Source: Zoogloea sp. (lineage in GTDB: Bacteria; Pseudomonadota; Gammaproteobacteria; Burkholderiales; Rhodocyclaceae). Taken from it: DNA of 64,000 bases. The stretch lies in the NCBI GenBank assembly GCA_016720685.1, contig JADKKC010000022.1, positions 1 through 64,000 of the forward strand. Reading direction: 5' to 3'. The notes below the pieces were generated by a model. It was not told the DNA's origin. It was given only the letters and a program-made list of their open reading frames with translations, and did no database searches. Below are positions 9,990-18,233 of the stretch, in pieces. A program made the position numbers and the translations under genes. The stretch's first letter is position 1, and every line of letters begins with the position of its first letter.

Positions 9990-10592
9990 TTAGGCGGTGA
10001 GTTCGGCGACGGCCTTGTGGGCATCGGCGAGGGCGCTGTTCTTGCTGTCGTCGCCCATGTTGAGGCCTTCGGCGTATACAAATTCCACCTCGGTGATGCC
10101 GATGAAGCCGAGGAAGTCACGCACGTAGGTGGTCTGGCTGTCCTTCGCGGTGCCGGCGTAGCGGCCGCCGCGGGCGGCGAGGATGTAGGCCTTCTTGCCG
10201 GTGAGAAGACCCTTGGGGCCTTCGGCGGTGTACTGGAAGGTGACGCCGGAGCGGGCGATGTGGTCGAAGTAGGCCTTGAGCGTGGAGGGCACGCCGAAGT
10301 TGTACATGGGCAGGCCGATGACGACGGTGTCGGCCTGGCGCAGTTCGGCGATCAGCGCGTCGGAGAAATCGACCACGGCTTGCTGCTCGGCGTTGCGCTC
10401 TTCGGGCTTGGAGAAGAAGGCGGTGAAGCGGGCGCCATCCAGGTGGGGAACCGGATCGGCGGCGAGATCGCGGCTGACGACGGCGGTGTCGGGGTGGCTG
10501 GCCTGCCAGGCCGCGACGAAGCGCTCGGTGAGCTGGCTGGACTGACCGTGGTTGGAGAACAGGCTGGCGTTGATCTTGAGAAGGGTGCTCAT
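9990..10592 (-). CDS. azoR: FMN-dependent NADH-azoreductase
   Basis: 200-residue flavodoxin-like quinone/azo reductase of the AzoR family, normal length. Visible features are the N-terminal MSTLLKINASLFS strand with phosphate-binding loop, PMYNFGVPSTLKAYFDHIARSG (active-site and FMN contact), and the ARGGRY loop. It reduces quinones and azo compounds with NADH and is often induced by electrophile stress. It is divergent from a LysR regulator, a common arrangement in which the regulator controls the reductase, and it is followed by pirin. Confidence 0.93.
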   Translation of the reverse strand: MSTLLKINASLFSNHGQSSQLTERFVAAWQASHPDTAVVSRDLAADPVPHLDGARFTAFFSKPEERNAEQQAVVDFSDALIAELRQADTVVIGLPMYNFGVPSTLKAYFDHIARSGVTFQYTAEGPKGLLTGKKAYILAARGGRYAGTAKDSQTTYVRDFLGFIGITEVEFVYAEGLNMGDDSKNSALADAHKAVAELTA

Positions 10593-10626
10593 TTGAGTGA
10601 CTCCGTGTCGGGTTGCGATGGCTGTA

Positions 10627-10672
10627 TTAAACGATTTACCGGAGAGATAAAAAAGTACAAGATTTCGTTTAA
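10627..10672. promoter_or_regulatory. possible LysR operator between azoR and its regulator
   Basis: The 97-base divergent gap contains an exact inverted repeat TTAAACGA (10627-10634) and TCGTTTAA (10665-10672). The gap is markedly more AT-rich than its surroundings. Divergent placement with a LysR gene makes a binding site for that regulator plausible, but no binding consensus for this regulator is known to me. Confidence 0.35.
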
Positions 10673-10689
10673 ATCCATCGAATGGTTAG

Positions 10690-11595
10690 ATGATGACGGT
10701 GCTTCCCACCCCTCATATCGCGCTTGATCAATGGCGTGCGCTGATTGCCGTGGTCGATTCCGGCGGCTATGCCCAGGCGGCGGATGCGCTGCACAAGAGC
10801 CAGTCTTCGGTGACTTACGCGGTGCAGAAGATCGAGTCGATGCTTGGCGTGAGCGCCTTCGAGATCCAGGGCAGGAAGGCGGTGCTGACTTCCACCGGCC
10901 ACATGCTTTACCGCCGCGCGCTGGCGTTGGTGGGCGAGGCCGGTGACCTGGAGCTGGCGGCGCGCAAGCTGTCGGCCGGCTGGGAGGCGGAGATCGGCTT
11001 GGCGGTGGAGGTGCTCTATCCGCCCGATCGGCTCATCGAAGCGCTGGCCCGTTTTGGGGCCGAGGCGCCGCGCACGCGGGTCGAGGTGATCGAATCGGTG
11101 CTGGGTGGCACCGGCGAGGCGCTGTTGGGCGGGCAGGCGGAAATCGCCATCACGCCGCATATTCCGCCGGGCTTTCTGGGAGTGCCGCTGATCAACGTGC
11201 GGCTGGTGGCGGTGGCGGCACCGTCGCATCCGCTGCATCAGCTGGGGCGCGAGCTGGGCGAGGGCGATTTGCGGCCATGGCGGCATTTGCCGGTGCGGGC
11301 TACGGGCTCGACCCGCGATCGCCGCACCACGACCGTCGAAGTGGAGCAACGCTGGACCTTCAGCAGCATGTCCATGTCGATTGCCGCGGCCTGCGCCGGA
11401 CACGGCTTTGCGTGGTATCCCGAAGCACGCATCCGGGCCGAGCTGGCCGCGGGCTTGCTGAAGCCGCTGCCGCTGGGGGGCGCCGAGGTGCGCTTCATCG
11501 ATCTCTACCTGGTGCAGGCCGACCCCGATTTTGCCGGGCCGGGTGTGCGCCGGCTGGCGGAAATTCTGGCTGCAGATTCTGCCCTGCGTTCGTAG
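10690..11595 (+). CDS. LysR family transcriptional regulator
   Basis: 301 residues. The N-terminal winged helix-turn-helix (about 10-70) shows AVVDSGGYAQAADALHKSQSSVTYAVQKIESMLG, followed by the LysR effector-binding domain. It is divergent from azoR-pirin and probably controls that pair in response to a quinone-like or electrophilic signal (inference from context). Two tandem ATG codons at 10690 and 10693 are equally plausible starts. The C-terminal region shows no domain other than the substrate-binding fold. Confidence 0.9.
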   Translation: MMTVLPTPHIALDQWRALIAVVDSGGYAQAADALHKSQSSVTYAVQKIESMLGVSAFEIQGRKAVLTSTGHMLYRRALALVGEAGDLELAARKLSAGWEAEIGLAVEVLYPPDRLIEALARFGAEAPRTRVEVIESVLGGTGEALLGGQAEIAITPHIPPGFLGVPLINVRLVAVAAPSHPLHQLGRELGEGDLRPWRHLPVRATGSTRDRRTTTVEVEQRWTFSSMSMSIAAACAGHGFAWYPEARIRAELAAGLLKPLPLGGAEVRFIDLYLVQADPDFAGPGVRRLAEILAADSALRS

Positions 11596-11629
11596 TACGC
11601 TGTGCAGCCCCAAACACAGGAGAAACACC

Positions 11630-12025
11630 GTGACAGATCGCCAGGCCATCATCCCCAAGGGCATGGAAGCCGTTTACGAAAACATCCACTACGCGCCGGC
11701 CGTGCGCGTGGGCAAGACAATCTACGTGTCCGGGCAGATCGGCCGCGACGAGAACATGAAGCTGGTGGAAGGCCGTGAAGCGCAGATCGTGCAGGCCTTT
11801 GAAAACCTGAAGAAAGTGCTCGCAGCCGGCGGGGCGACGATGGACGATATCGTCGATCTGACCAGTTTTCACGACGACATGCGTGATCTGTCGCTGTTCA
11901 TGCAGGTCAAGGACCGCTATCTGACCCGCGATTTTCCGGCCTGGACGGCTATCGGCGCTGCGCAGCTGTGCGGGGCGCCGGGCTACATCATCGAGATCAA
12001 GGCCGTAGCGGTTTTGCGCGGCTGA
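11630..12025 (+). CDS. RidA family protein
   Basis: 131-residue YjgF/YER057c/UK114-fold protein with a GTG start at 11630 preceded by ACAGGAGA. Features include YAPAVRVGKTIYVSGQIGRDE and the C-terminal GYIIEIKAVAV strand. The usual substrate-binding Arg of deaminating RidA proteins (in CxxRVEIEA-type motifs) is not seen here, so this is probably another subfamily rather than a true enamine/imine deaminase. It overlaps the 3' end of the convergent aapM gene by 29 bases. Confidence 0.85.
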   Translation: MTDRQAIIPKGMEAVYENIHYAPAVRVGKTIYVSGQIGRDENMKLVEGREAQIVQAFENLKKVLAAGGATMDDIVDLTSFHDDMRDLSLFMQVKDRYLTRDFPAWTAIGAAQLCGAPGYIIEIKAVAVLRG

Positions 12026-13028
12026 TGCGGGCCAGCAAAACGCAGCCTGCCCAGTAGATCGCGGCGATGAAGATCCAGGCCTCGAGGTAAAAGGGCCGCC
12101 ACTGGGCGTCGCCGGAAAGGGCGAGGCCCAGTGAGCCGGTGAGTTCGTAAAGGCTGACGATGGTGACGAGCGAGGTGTCCTTGAACAGCGCGATGGCGCT
12201 GTTGGCCAGCGACGGGGCGACCGCGCGCAGCACCTGGGGCAGCACGATCCAGCGCTGGGTCTGCCACTCGCTGAAGCCCAGCGCTGCGGCCGCATCGAGT
12301 TGCTCGATGCGCAGGGCCTGCAGGCCGCCGCGGATGATCTCGGACAGATAGGCGGCGGCGAACAGCACGATGGCGATGAGCACGCGCCACAGCATGTCGA
12401 GCGCGACGCCATCCGGAAAAAACAGCGGCAGCAGGAACGAAGCGACGAACAGCGCGGCGATCAGCGGAATGCCACGGGCGAGTTCCACGTAGGCGGTGAG
12501 CAGGCCGCGCAGCACCGGCAGTGACGAGCGCCGTCCGTAGGCCACGGCGATGCCCAGGGGCAGTGCGCCGGCCATGCCGGCGGCGGTGAGCAGCAGGGTG
12601 AGCGGCAGGCCGCCCCAGAGTTCGGTGGGTACGCTTTGCAGCCCGCCAAGGCCGCCGCCAAGGAGCGTAATGGCGACGAGCGGCGGAAGCGCGAGCGCCG
12701 GTATCACGGAGCGTCCGCGCAGCACGCCGGTGGCCACCCCCAGCCAGCTTCCGGCAATCAGCCCGGCGGCGAGTATCGACCGCCACGCCTCATCGGCCGG
12801 ATAGCGGCCGAGGAGGATGAAACGGGCCTTTTCGGCGACCACGCCCCAGCAGGCGCCGCGATGGTCGAGCGCTTCGCAGGCGGCGATGTCGGGTGCGAAG
12901 CGCGCGTTGAGCACGGCCCATTCGAGCAGCGGCGGCAGCCACAGCATGAGGGCGGCCAGCACCAGCAGCGTGAGCCCGGTATTGACGATATCGCCGAAGA
13001 AGCGGCGGCGCAGTGCGTCCAGCCTCAT
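11997..13028 (-). CDS. aapM: general L-amino acid ABC transporter permease AapM
   Basis: 343-residue permease with several membrane segments and the cytoplasmic EAA loop (AAAALGFSEWQTQRWIVLPQ). It forms the membrane pore of a polar/general amino-acid ABC importer together with AapQ. The start overlaps the aapQ stop (ATGA at 13025-13028). Its end runs 29 bases into the convergent RidA gene. The ATPase gene aapP, normally next in the operon, is not found downstream. Confidence 0.9.
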   Translation of the reverse strand: MRLDALRRRFFGDIVNTGLTLLVLAALMLWLPPLLEWAVLNARFAPDIAACEALDHRGACWGVVAEKARFILLGRYPADEAWRSILAAGLIAGSWLGVATGVLRGRSVIPALALPPLVAITLLGGGLGGLQSVPTELWGGLPLTLLLTAAGMAGALPLGIAVAYGRRSSLPVLRGLLTAYVELARGIPLIAALFVASFLLPLFFPDGVALDMLWRVLIAIVLFAAAYLSEIIRGGLQALRIEQLDAAAALGFSEWQTQRWIVLPQVLRAVAPSLANSAIALFKDTSLVTIVSLYELTGSLGLALSGDAQWRPFYLEAWIFIAAIYWAGCVLLARISRAKPLRP

Positions 13029-13978
13029 GCGGGGCGCCCCTGCAGCGTGCGCTGTTCGAGGCGGTGGCTGATCGCAGCGGCGACAAGCGACAGCAGCAGA
13101 TAGACGGCAATCACGATGACCAGGCATTCGATGGCGCGGCCGGTCTGGTTGAGACTGGTGCCAGCCACCGAGACGAGATCCGGGTAGCCGATGGCGACCG
13201 CCAGCGAGGCATTTTTGAACAGGTTGAGGAGCTGGCTGGTGACCGGCGGCAGGGCCGCCCGCCAGGCCTGGGGCAGCAGCACGTCGATGAAGGCGCGGCG
13301 TGGCGACATGCCTAGCGCCAACGCAGCGAGGCGCTGGCCGGGGGGCAGTGCAAGAACGGCCGCGCGCAGGGTTTCGGCGATATAGGCCGCGGAGTAAAGC
13401 GCGAGGCCGATCAGCATGGTGAGGTATTCGGGCGTCAGGCGGGCGCCGCCGTCGATGCCGAAGCCGCCCGGCTCGGGGATCTCGAACCCGGTTTCGCCCC
13501 ACCAGGGCACGCTCAGGCCCGACTTGCTGAGAAAAATGCCCGGCGCGAGGTGCATCGCCGCGTCGGCCGCGGGGAGCAGGTCGGTGAGGATGAAATACCA
13601 GGCCAGCAGCTGGAGCAGCAGCGGGATATTGCGAAAGGCGTTGACGTAGGCGCTGGCGAGGCCGCGCACCAGCGGGTTGTCGGCGAGCCGCCCGAAGCCG
13701 GCGAGGATGCCGATACCCAGCGCCAGTGCGGCGCCGGGCAGGGCTGCGCGCAGGGTGTTGAGCAGCCCGGCGACAAAGGCGAGCAGGGTGGAATCTGCCG
13801 CGTCGACGGGCAGCATGCTTTCACCGAGGGTGAAGCCTGCCGGTTCGAGAAGGAAGTCGAAACCGCTGCGGATGCCGCGCTGTTCCAGGTGCCCGGCCGT
13901 GGTGACGGCGAGCAGCACGCACAGCCCGACGACGACCGCGAGGATCAGCGCCTGCACGACGCGGGAACTGGCACGCAT
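13025..13978 (-). CDS. aapQ: general L-amino acid ABC transporter permease AapQ
   Basis: 317-residue inner-membrane permease, somewhat shorter than the roughly 400 residues usual for AapQ. Membrane segments begin at residue 8; the family sequence AYVNAFRNIPLLLQLLAWYF is clear, and the EAA-type loop reads ALALGMSPRRAFIDVLLPQAW. It pairs with AapM to form the channel. It begins 5 bases after the aapJ stop and overlaps aapM, showing an aapJ-aapQ-aapM transcript. Confidence 0.9.
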   Translation of the reverse strand: MRASSRVVQALILAVVVGLCVLLAVTTAGHLEQRGIRSGFDFLLEPAGFTLGESMLPVDAADSTLLAFVAGLLNTLRAALPGAALALGIGILAGFGRLADNPLVRGLASAYVNAFRNIPLLLQLLAWYFILTDLLPAADAAMHLAPGIFLSKSGLSVPWWGETGFEIPEPGGFGIDGGARLTPEYLTMLIGLALYSAAYIAETLRAAVLALPPGQRLAALALGMSPRRAFIDVLLPQAWRAALPPVTSQLLNLFKNASLAVAIGYPDLVSVAGTSLNQTGRAIECLVIVIAVYLLLSLVAAAISHRLEQRTLQGRPA

Positions 13979-13983
13979 GAGCT

Positions 13984-15003
13984 TCAGCGCAGCGGCAGGC
14001 TGTAGAGGATGCCGCCCTTGTTCCACTGGGCGTTGAGGCCGCGGGGCAGCTTGAGCGGGGAGTCGGCGCCGACGTTGCGGTTGAAGATTTCGCCATAGTT
14101 GCCAACGGCCTTCACCGCGCGGGCGGCCCATTCCCGGTCGAGGCCGAGGCTCTTGCCGAGATCTTCGCCAACGCCGAGAAAACGCTGTACCGACGGATCG
14201 GGCGAGCCCTTCAGCGCATCCACCTTGCCCTGGGTGATGCCAAGCTCTTCGGCTTCGATCAGGGCATTGATGGTCCATTTGACGATGGCGAACCACTCGT
14301 CGTCACCACGGCGCACGGCCGGGCCGAGGGGTTCCTTGGAGATGATTTCCGGCAGCACGACGTAGTCGTCGGGATTGGGGGCTTCCTTGGCGCGGATGAA
14401 GGCCAGTGCCGAGGCGTCGGTGGTGTAGGCCTGGCAGCGGCCGCTGAAGAAGGCCTTGATGGAGGCTTCGAACTTGTCGAAGACCACGGGCTTGACCTTG
14501 ATGCCCTGGGTGCGGAAGTAGTCGGAGAGGTTCTTCTCGGTGGTGGTGCCGGACTGGACGCAGATTTCGGCGCCTTTGAGCTGCTTGGCGCTCGTGACCC
14601 TGGTTTTTTTCGAGACCAGAAAGCCTTGGCCGTCGTAGTAGGTCACCGCGGTGAAGTGCAGGCCGAGGGCGGCGTCGCGGGTCAGGCTCCAGGTGGTGTT
14701 GCGGGACAGGATGTCCACTTCGCCGGATTGCAGCGCGGTGAAGCGTTGCTGGGAACTCAGGGGCACCCAGCGCACCTTGTTGGCGTCGCCAAGCACGGCG
14801 GCGGCGATGGCGCGGCAGACGTCCACGTCCAGGCCGCGCCACTGGCCCTGGCTGTCGGCGGCGGAAAAACCGATCACTCCGGTGCTGACGCCGCAGGCGA
14901 GCTGGCCGCGCGACTTGATGCCGTCGAGGGTTTTGCCGGCGTGGGCGGGGGCGGTGAATGTGGCAAGGGCTGCGGCGATGGTCAGGACGTGGATTCGGGA
15001 CAT
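13984..15003 (-). CDS. aapJ: general L-amino acid ABC transporter substrate-binding protein AapJ
   Basis: 339-residue family 3 periplasmic binding protein. A Sec signal peptide (MSRIHVLTIAAALATFTAPAHA) precedes GKTLDGIKSRGQLACGVSTG, the typical AapJ mature start. Further signatures are WRGLDVDVCRAIAAAVLGD, ILSRNTTWSLTRD and CVQSGTTTEKNLSDYF. It binds a range of L-amino acids and delivers them to AapQM. First gene of the operon; the promoter is expected in 15004-15100. Confidence 0.93.
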   Translation of the reverse strand: MSRIHVLTIAAALATFTAPAHAGKTLDGIKSRGQLACGVSTGVIGFSAADSQGQWRGLDVDVCRAIAAAVLGDANKVRWVPLSSQQRFTALQSGEVDILSRNTTWSLTRDAALGLHFTAVTYYDGQGFLVSKKTRVTSAKQLKGAEICVQSGTTTEKNLSDYFRTQGIKVKPVVFDKFEASIKAFFSGRCQAYTTDASALAFIRAKEAPNPDDYVVLPEIISKEPLGPAVRRGDDEWFAIVKWTINALIEAEELGITQGKVDALKGSPDPSVQRFLGVGEDLGKSLGLDREWAARAVKAVGNYGEIFNRNVGADSPLKLPRGLNAQWNKGGILYSLPLR

Positions 15004-15100
15004 GGCGGTCGAAACGGAAGAACCGGGGCCTCGTAGCTTAACGGGCTTCGGTGTGGTGTTGTAGCCCGGGCTGCGCGGAGGCTGCGGGGCTGTCTGAATG

Positions 15101-15132
15101 AAAAAAGCCGACGGAGCGTTCCGTCGGCTTTT
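15101..15132 (-). terminator. rho-independent terminator of the parvulin gene
   Basis: AAGCCGACGGA (15105-15115) pairs perfectly with TCCGTCGGCTT (15120-15130) around a GCGT loop. Read on the minus strand it is followed by six T residues. It lies 18 bases beyond the stop of the isomerase gene. Confidence 0.9.
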
Positions 15133-15150
15133 GGATGCGGCACCTGAAGC

Positions 15151-15930
15151 TTACTTGACGGTGGCCTTGGTGCGCAGTTCGGCAACGTGGCGCTCGACGT
15201 ACTGCTGTTCGAGGCGCTGCTTGAGCTGGCCCTTCACTTCGTCGAAGGCCGGGGCCTTGAGGGCGCGGCTGTCTTCGAGCTTGATGACGTGGTAGCCGAA
15301 ATCGGTTTTTACCGGGGTGGTGGTGTATTTGCCTTTTTCGAGCTTGGTCAGGGCTTCGGCGAAGGGCTTCACGAAGCCGGCCGGGTTGGCCCAACCGAGG
15401 TCGCCGCCCTTGTCCTTGGAGCCGGGATCCTTGGATTGCTTGGCGAGTTCGTCGAATTTTTCGCCCTTGTCCAGCTTGGCGATGATGGCCTTGGCGTCTT
15501 CTTCCTTCTCGACGAGGACGTGACGGGCCTTGTATTCCTTGTCGCCCAGTTGCGACTTGATTTTTTCGTACTCGGCCTTGATATCGGCATCGCTGACCGG
15601 ATGGGACTTCATGTATTCCTGGATGTAGGTGGTCGCGAGGACGGACTGGCGGGCCAGGTCGAGCTTGGTCTGGGTGGCGGCATTTTTCTCGAGCCCCTTC
15701 TTGCGGGCTTCCTGGGCGACGACTTCGAGGCCGATCAGACGATCCTTGACGGCGGTGCGGAGCTGGTCGGAATCAGGAGCGCCCTGGGCCTTTTGCTCGG
15801 CGATCAGCAGGTCGGCACGGGCCTGGGGAATGGCGGTGCCATTGACGGTGGCGACGGTCTGGGCAACGGCAGGCAGCGCAACGAAGGCTGCAAAAAGGGA
15901 CACAGCCAGACGGGTCGGGACGATTTTCAT
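15151..15930 (-). CDS. PpiC-type peptidyl-prolyl cis-trans isomerase, exported
   Basis: 259-residue periplasmic foldase. A signal peptide (MKIVPTRLAVSLFAAFVALPAVA) is followed by a SurA-like N-terminal helical region and a parvulin domain (about 130-230) with KARHVLVEKEEDAKAI, GGDLGWANPAGFVKPFAEA and DFGYHVIKLED. It likely assists folding of exported or outer-membrane proteins. It has its own terminator; BolA and YciI genes stand upstream on the same strand with a gap of 35 bases. Confidence 0.92.
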   Translation of the reverse strand: MKIVPTRLAVSLFAAFVALPAVAQTVATVNGTAIPQARADLLIAEQKAQGAPDSDQLRTAVKDRLIGLEVVAQEARKKGLEKNAATQTKLDLARQSVLATTYIQEYMKSHPVSDADIKAEYEKIKSQLGDKEYKARHVLVEKEEDAKAIIAKLDKGEKFDELAKQSKDPGSKDKGGDLGWANPAGFVKPFAEALTKLEKGKYTTTPVKTDFGYHVIKLEDSRALKAPAFDEVKGQLKQRLEQQYVERHVAELRTKATVK

Positions 15931-15965
15931 CAGTTTTCCTTGCTTGGTAGGGCGGGTTGGAGTTT

Positions 15966-16229
15966 TTACTGTTCTTCAGGCGATTTTGCCTGAATGGCCA
16001 GGGCGTGGATCTCCCGGCGCATCATCTCGCCCAGCGCATCGTAAATCAACCGGTGGCGGGCGAGCGTGTTTTTACCGCTGAAGGCAGCGGAGTCAATGGT
16101 GAGGCGGTAATGGCCGCCACCGGAGCGGGCGCCGGCGTGGCCGGCGTGGAGCGCGCTGTCGTCGATCAGTTCGAACCGGGTGGGTTCGAGGACCGCGAGG
16201 CGACGGCGGATCTCGTCCATGACGTTCAC
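15966..16229 (-). CDS. BolA family protein
   Basis: 87-residue BolA-fold protein. The signature GHAGARSGGGHYRLTIDSAAFSG followed by RHRLIYDALGEMM is characteristic. BolA proteins act with monothiol glutaredoxins in iron-sulfur trafficking and in stress-linked regulation. The ATG at 16229 overlaps the end of the YciI gene by four bases; a second Met three codons later is also possible. This BolA/YciI/YciB order is common in betaproteobacteria. Confidence 0.92.
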   Translation of the reverse strand: MNVMDEIRRRLAVLEPTRFELIDDSALHAGHAGARSGGGHYRLTIDSAAFSGKNTLARHRLIYDALGEMMRREIHALAIQAKSPEEQ

Positions 16230-16525
16230 GGCAGGGTTTTCCGGAAAGGCTTGACCGTGCAGCGGGCGAAAACGCCGGTGGCGACGTAGGGGTCGGCGGC
16301 AGCCCAGGTTTCGGCTTCGGCCAGGGAGGGGAATTCGGCAACGATCACGCTGCCGGTGAAGCCGGCCGGGCCGGGGTCGGGCGAATCGATTGCCGGGCAG
16401 GGGCCGGCGAGGATCAGGCGGCCATCAGCCTGCAGGGCCTGCAGGCGGGCGACGTGTTCGGGGCGGGCAGCGAGACGTTTGTCGAGCGTGCCGGGAAGGT
16501 CTTCACCGATCAGGACGTAGAGCAT
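16226..16525 (-). CDS. YciI family protein
   Basis: 99-residue small alpha/beta protein of the YciI/YCII fold, with the typical N-terminal MLYVLIGEDLPG, central RLILAGPCPAIDS and SVIVAEFPSLAEAETWAAADPY. The molecular function is not established for most members. It overlaps its neighbours by one base (YciB) and four bases (BolA), so the three are translationally linked. Confidence 0.9.
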   Translation of the reverse strand: MLYVLIGEDLPGTLDKRLAARPEHVARLQALQADGRLILAGPCPAIDSPDPGPAGFTGSVIVAEFPSLAEAETWAAADPYVATGVFARCTVKPFRKTLP

Positions 16526-17061
16526 CAGTTGGATTCCTCTTCAATGTAGCGGGACAGCAGCATTCCCTGGGCCAGCACGAATACGATCATCAGGCCCATG
16601 CCGCCGAAAAGCTTGAAGTTGACCCAGGTATCTTCGGAAAAGTTGTATGCAATGAACAGATTCAGTACACCCATGAGGCCGAAAAAGCCGGCCCAGACCA
16701 GGTTGAGCGTGCCCCATATGGGTTCGGGCAGTTTCATCTGGGCTTCGAGCATCTTGCGGATCAGGTTTTTTTTGAGCACGACGGCGGAGAAAATCAGCGC
16801 GCCGGCAAAAAACCAGTAGAGCACGGTGGGTTTCCACTTGATGAAGGTGGGGTTCTGGAAGAGCAGGGTCGCGCCGCCGAAGACGGTGACGATGACGAGG
16901 CTGACCCACAGCATGGTGTCGACCTTGCGGTGGCGGAACCACACCCAGCCGATCTGGCCGACGGTGGCGGCGATCGCCACGGCGGTTGCAGCGAAGATGC
17001 CGGCAAACTTGTAGGCGACGAAAAACAGGATGATCGGGAACAGGTCGAAGAGAAATTTCAT
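16525..17061 (-). CDS. yciB: YciB/IspZ inner-membrane septation-related protein
   Basis: 178-residue integral membrane protein with about five transmembrane helices, starting MKFLFDLFPIILFFVAYK. Family motifs KWKPTVLYWFFA and NLVWAGFFGLMGVLNLFIAYNFSEDTWVNFKLFG are plain. YciB is implicated in cell-envelope synthesis and septum formation. An upstream in-frame extension to 17211 is rejected because the conserved N terminus begins at 17061. Confidence 0.94.
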   Translation of the reverse strand: MKFLFDLFPIILFFVAYKFAGIFAATAVAIAATVGQIGWVWFRHRKVDTMLWVSLVIVTVFGGATLLFQNPTFIKWKPTVLYWFFAGALIFSAVVLKKNLIRKMLEAQMKLPEPIWGTLNLVWAGFFGLMGVLNLFIAYNFSEDTWVNFKLFGGMGLMIVFVLAQGMLLSRYIEEESN

Positions 17062-17087
17062 TATCGGGGTGTGAGCTTGGGGCTGGT

Positions 17088-17486
17088 TCAGGCGGGGTCG
17101 GCGCGGTTGCGCATGTGGTCGGCAAGGCCGTCGATGGCTGTCCACAGTCGGGTGCGCAGCGGGCTTTCGGGGATGCATTCGTCGAAGGCGAGCTTCATGC
17201 ACATGAGCCACTGGTCGCGCTCGCGGCTGGCGATGGTGAAGGGCAGGTGGCGGGCCCGGAGGCGCGGGTGGCCGTGGGCCTGCTCGTAGAGCGGCGGGCC
17301 GCCCAGCCAGCCGGTGAGGTACATGAAGAGTTTTTCTTCCGATCCGGAGAGGTCTTCAGGATGCATCTGGCGCACATCCCAGGCTTCGGGCAGGGTATCC
17401 ATCAATTGGTAGAAGCGGTGGACGAGGCGCCGGATGCCGGCTTCGCCACCGAGTTCTGCATAGGGCGTGGTGGGTTCAGACACCAT
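17088..17486 (-). CDS. group II truncated hemoglobin
   Basis: 132 residues. 2-on-2 globin features: RFYQLMD with the distal Tyr, MYLTGWLGGPPLYEQAHGHPRLRARHLPF with the proximal His, and the Trp of RDQWLMCM typical of group II. Such proteins bind O2 or detoxify NO/peroxide. The gene begins inside the last codons of the upstream ETHE1-like gene (11-base overlap), implying coupling. Start ATG at 17486 chosen over an upstream in-frame start because MVSEPTTPYAELGG is the family N terminus. Confidence 0.92.
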   Translation of the reverse strand: MVSEPTTPYAELGGEAGIRRLVHRFYQLMDTLPEAWDVRQMHPEDLSGSEEKLFMYLTGWLGGPPLYEQAHGHPRLRARHLPFTIASRERDQWLMCMKLAFDECIPESPLRTRLWTAIDGLADHMRNRADPA

Positions 17487-18189
17487 GAAAATTCTTCTGG
17501 GGACGACCGTTGCCACAGTTCATGTTGGCAGGCAGGGCTTCGTCCATCATTTCAGGGCGGGGCAGGTTGAGACTGCCCATCAAGTCGATGAAGGACTGGC
17601 GGTTGTGGCCGGCGAAGCGCGGGTTGAGGTCTTTTTCCTGGCCGATGCAGGATACCCGGGCGCCGTGGTAGTCGTGGGCGGGGTAGACCAGCGTTTCTTC
17701 GGGCAGGGTGAACAGGCGCTCGGTGACACTGTCGTAGAGCTGGCCTGCGTCGCCGCCCTGGAAGTCGGTTCGTCCGCAGCCGCCGATCAGGAGCGCGTCT
17801 CCGGTGAACAGGCGGTCGCGCCACTGGTAGGTGACGCAGCCGGGGGTGTGGCCGGGGGTGGGGATGACGCGGATCACGTGGTTGCCGAAGACGATGGTGT
17901 CGCCTTCGCCGAGCAGGCGGTCGGCGCAGCCCGCGGCACTGTTGCGGCCCATGGCGCTGCGGGCGCCGGTGAGTTCGCGTAGGCCGGCCGCGCCGGTGAT
18001 GTGATCGGCATGAATATGTGTTTCGAGCACCCACGCCAGGCTCAGCTCCTGCTCTTGCAGAAAGCTGAGGTAGGCGCCCATGTGCTCCTTGACCGAGTCG
18101 ATGACAACGGCGTCGCCGCTGATGGGGTCGGCGAGCAGATAGGTCAGTGTGGAGCTGGTCTGATCGTAGAACTGGTGGAAGAGGATCAT
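17476..18189 (-). CDS. MBL-fold ETHE1-like persulfide dioxygenase
   Basis: 237-residue metallo-beta-lactamase-fold protein. The metal motif is THIHADHITGA, with GHTPGCVTY and FTGDALLIGGCGRTDFQGGDA, closely matching ETHE1-type sulfur dioxygenases that oxidise glutathione persulfide to sulfite using one iron. It overlaps the globin gene, a pairing that suggests shared service in reactive sulfur or nitrogen handling (inference). Glyoxalase II is the main alternative, but the GRTDF sequence favours ETHE1. Confidence 0.88.
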   Translation of the reverse strand: MILFHQFYDQTSSTLTYLLADPISGDAVVIDSVKEHMGAYLSFLQEQELSLAWVLETHIHADHITGAAGLRELTGARSAMGRNSAAGCADRLLGEGDTIVFGNHVIRVIPTPGHTPGCVTYQWRDRLFTGDALLIGGCGRTDFQGGDAGQLYDSVTERLFTLPEETLVYPAHDYHGARVSCIGQEKDLNPRFAGHNRQSFIDLMGSLNLPRPEMMDEALPANMNCGNGRPQKNFHGV

Positions 18190-18233
18190 GGTTGTGGCGC
18201 CATTAGGGAGTTTGGCCCAATTCTAGCTTTAAC

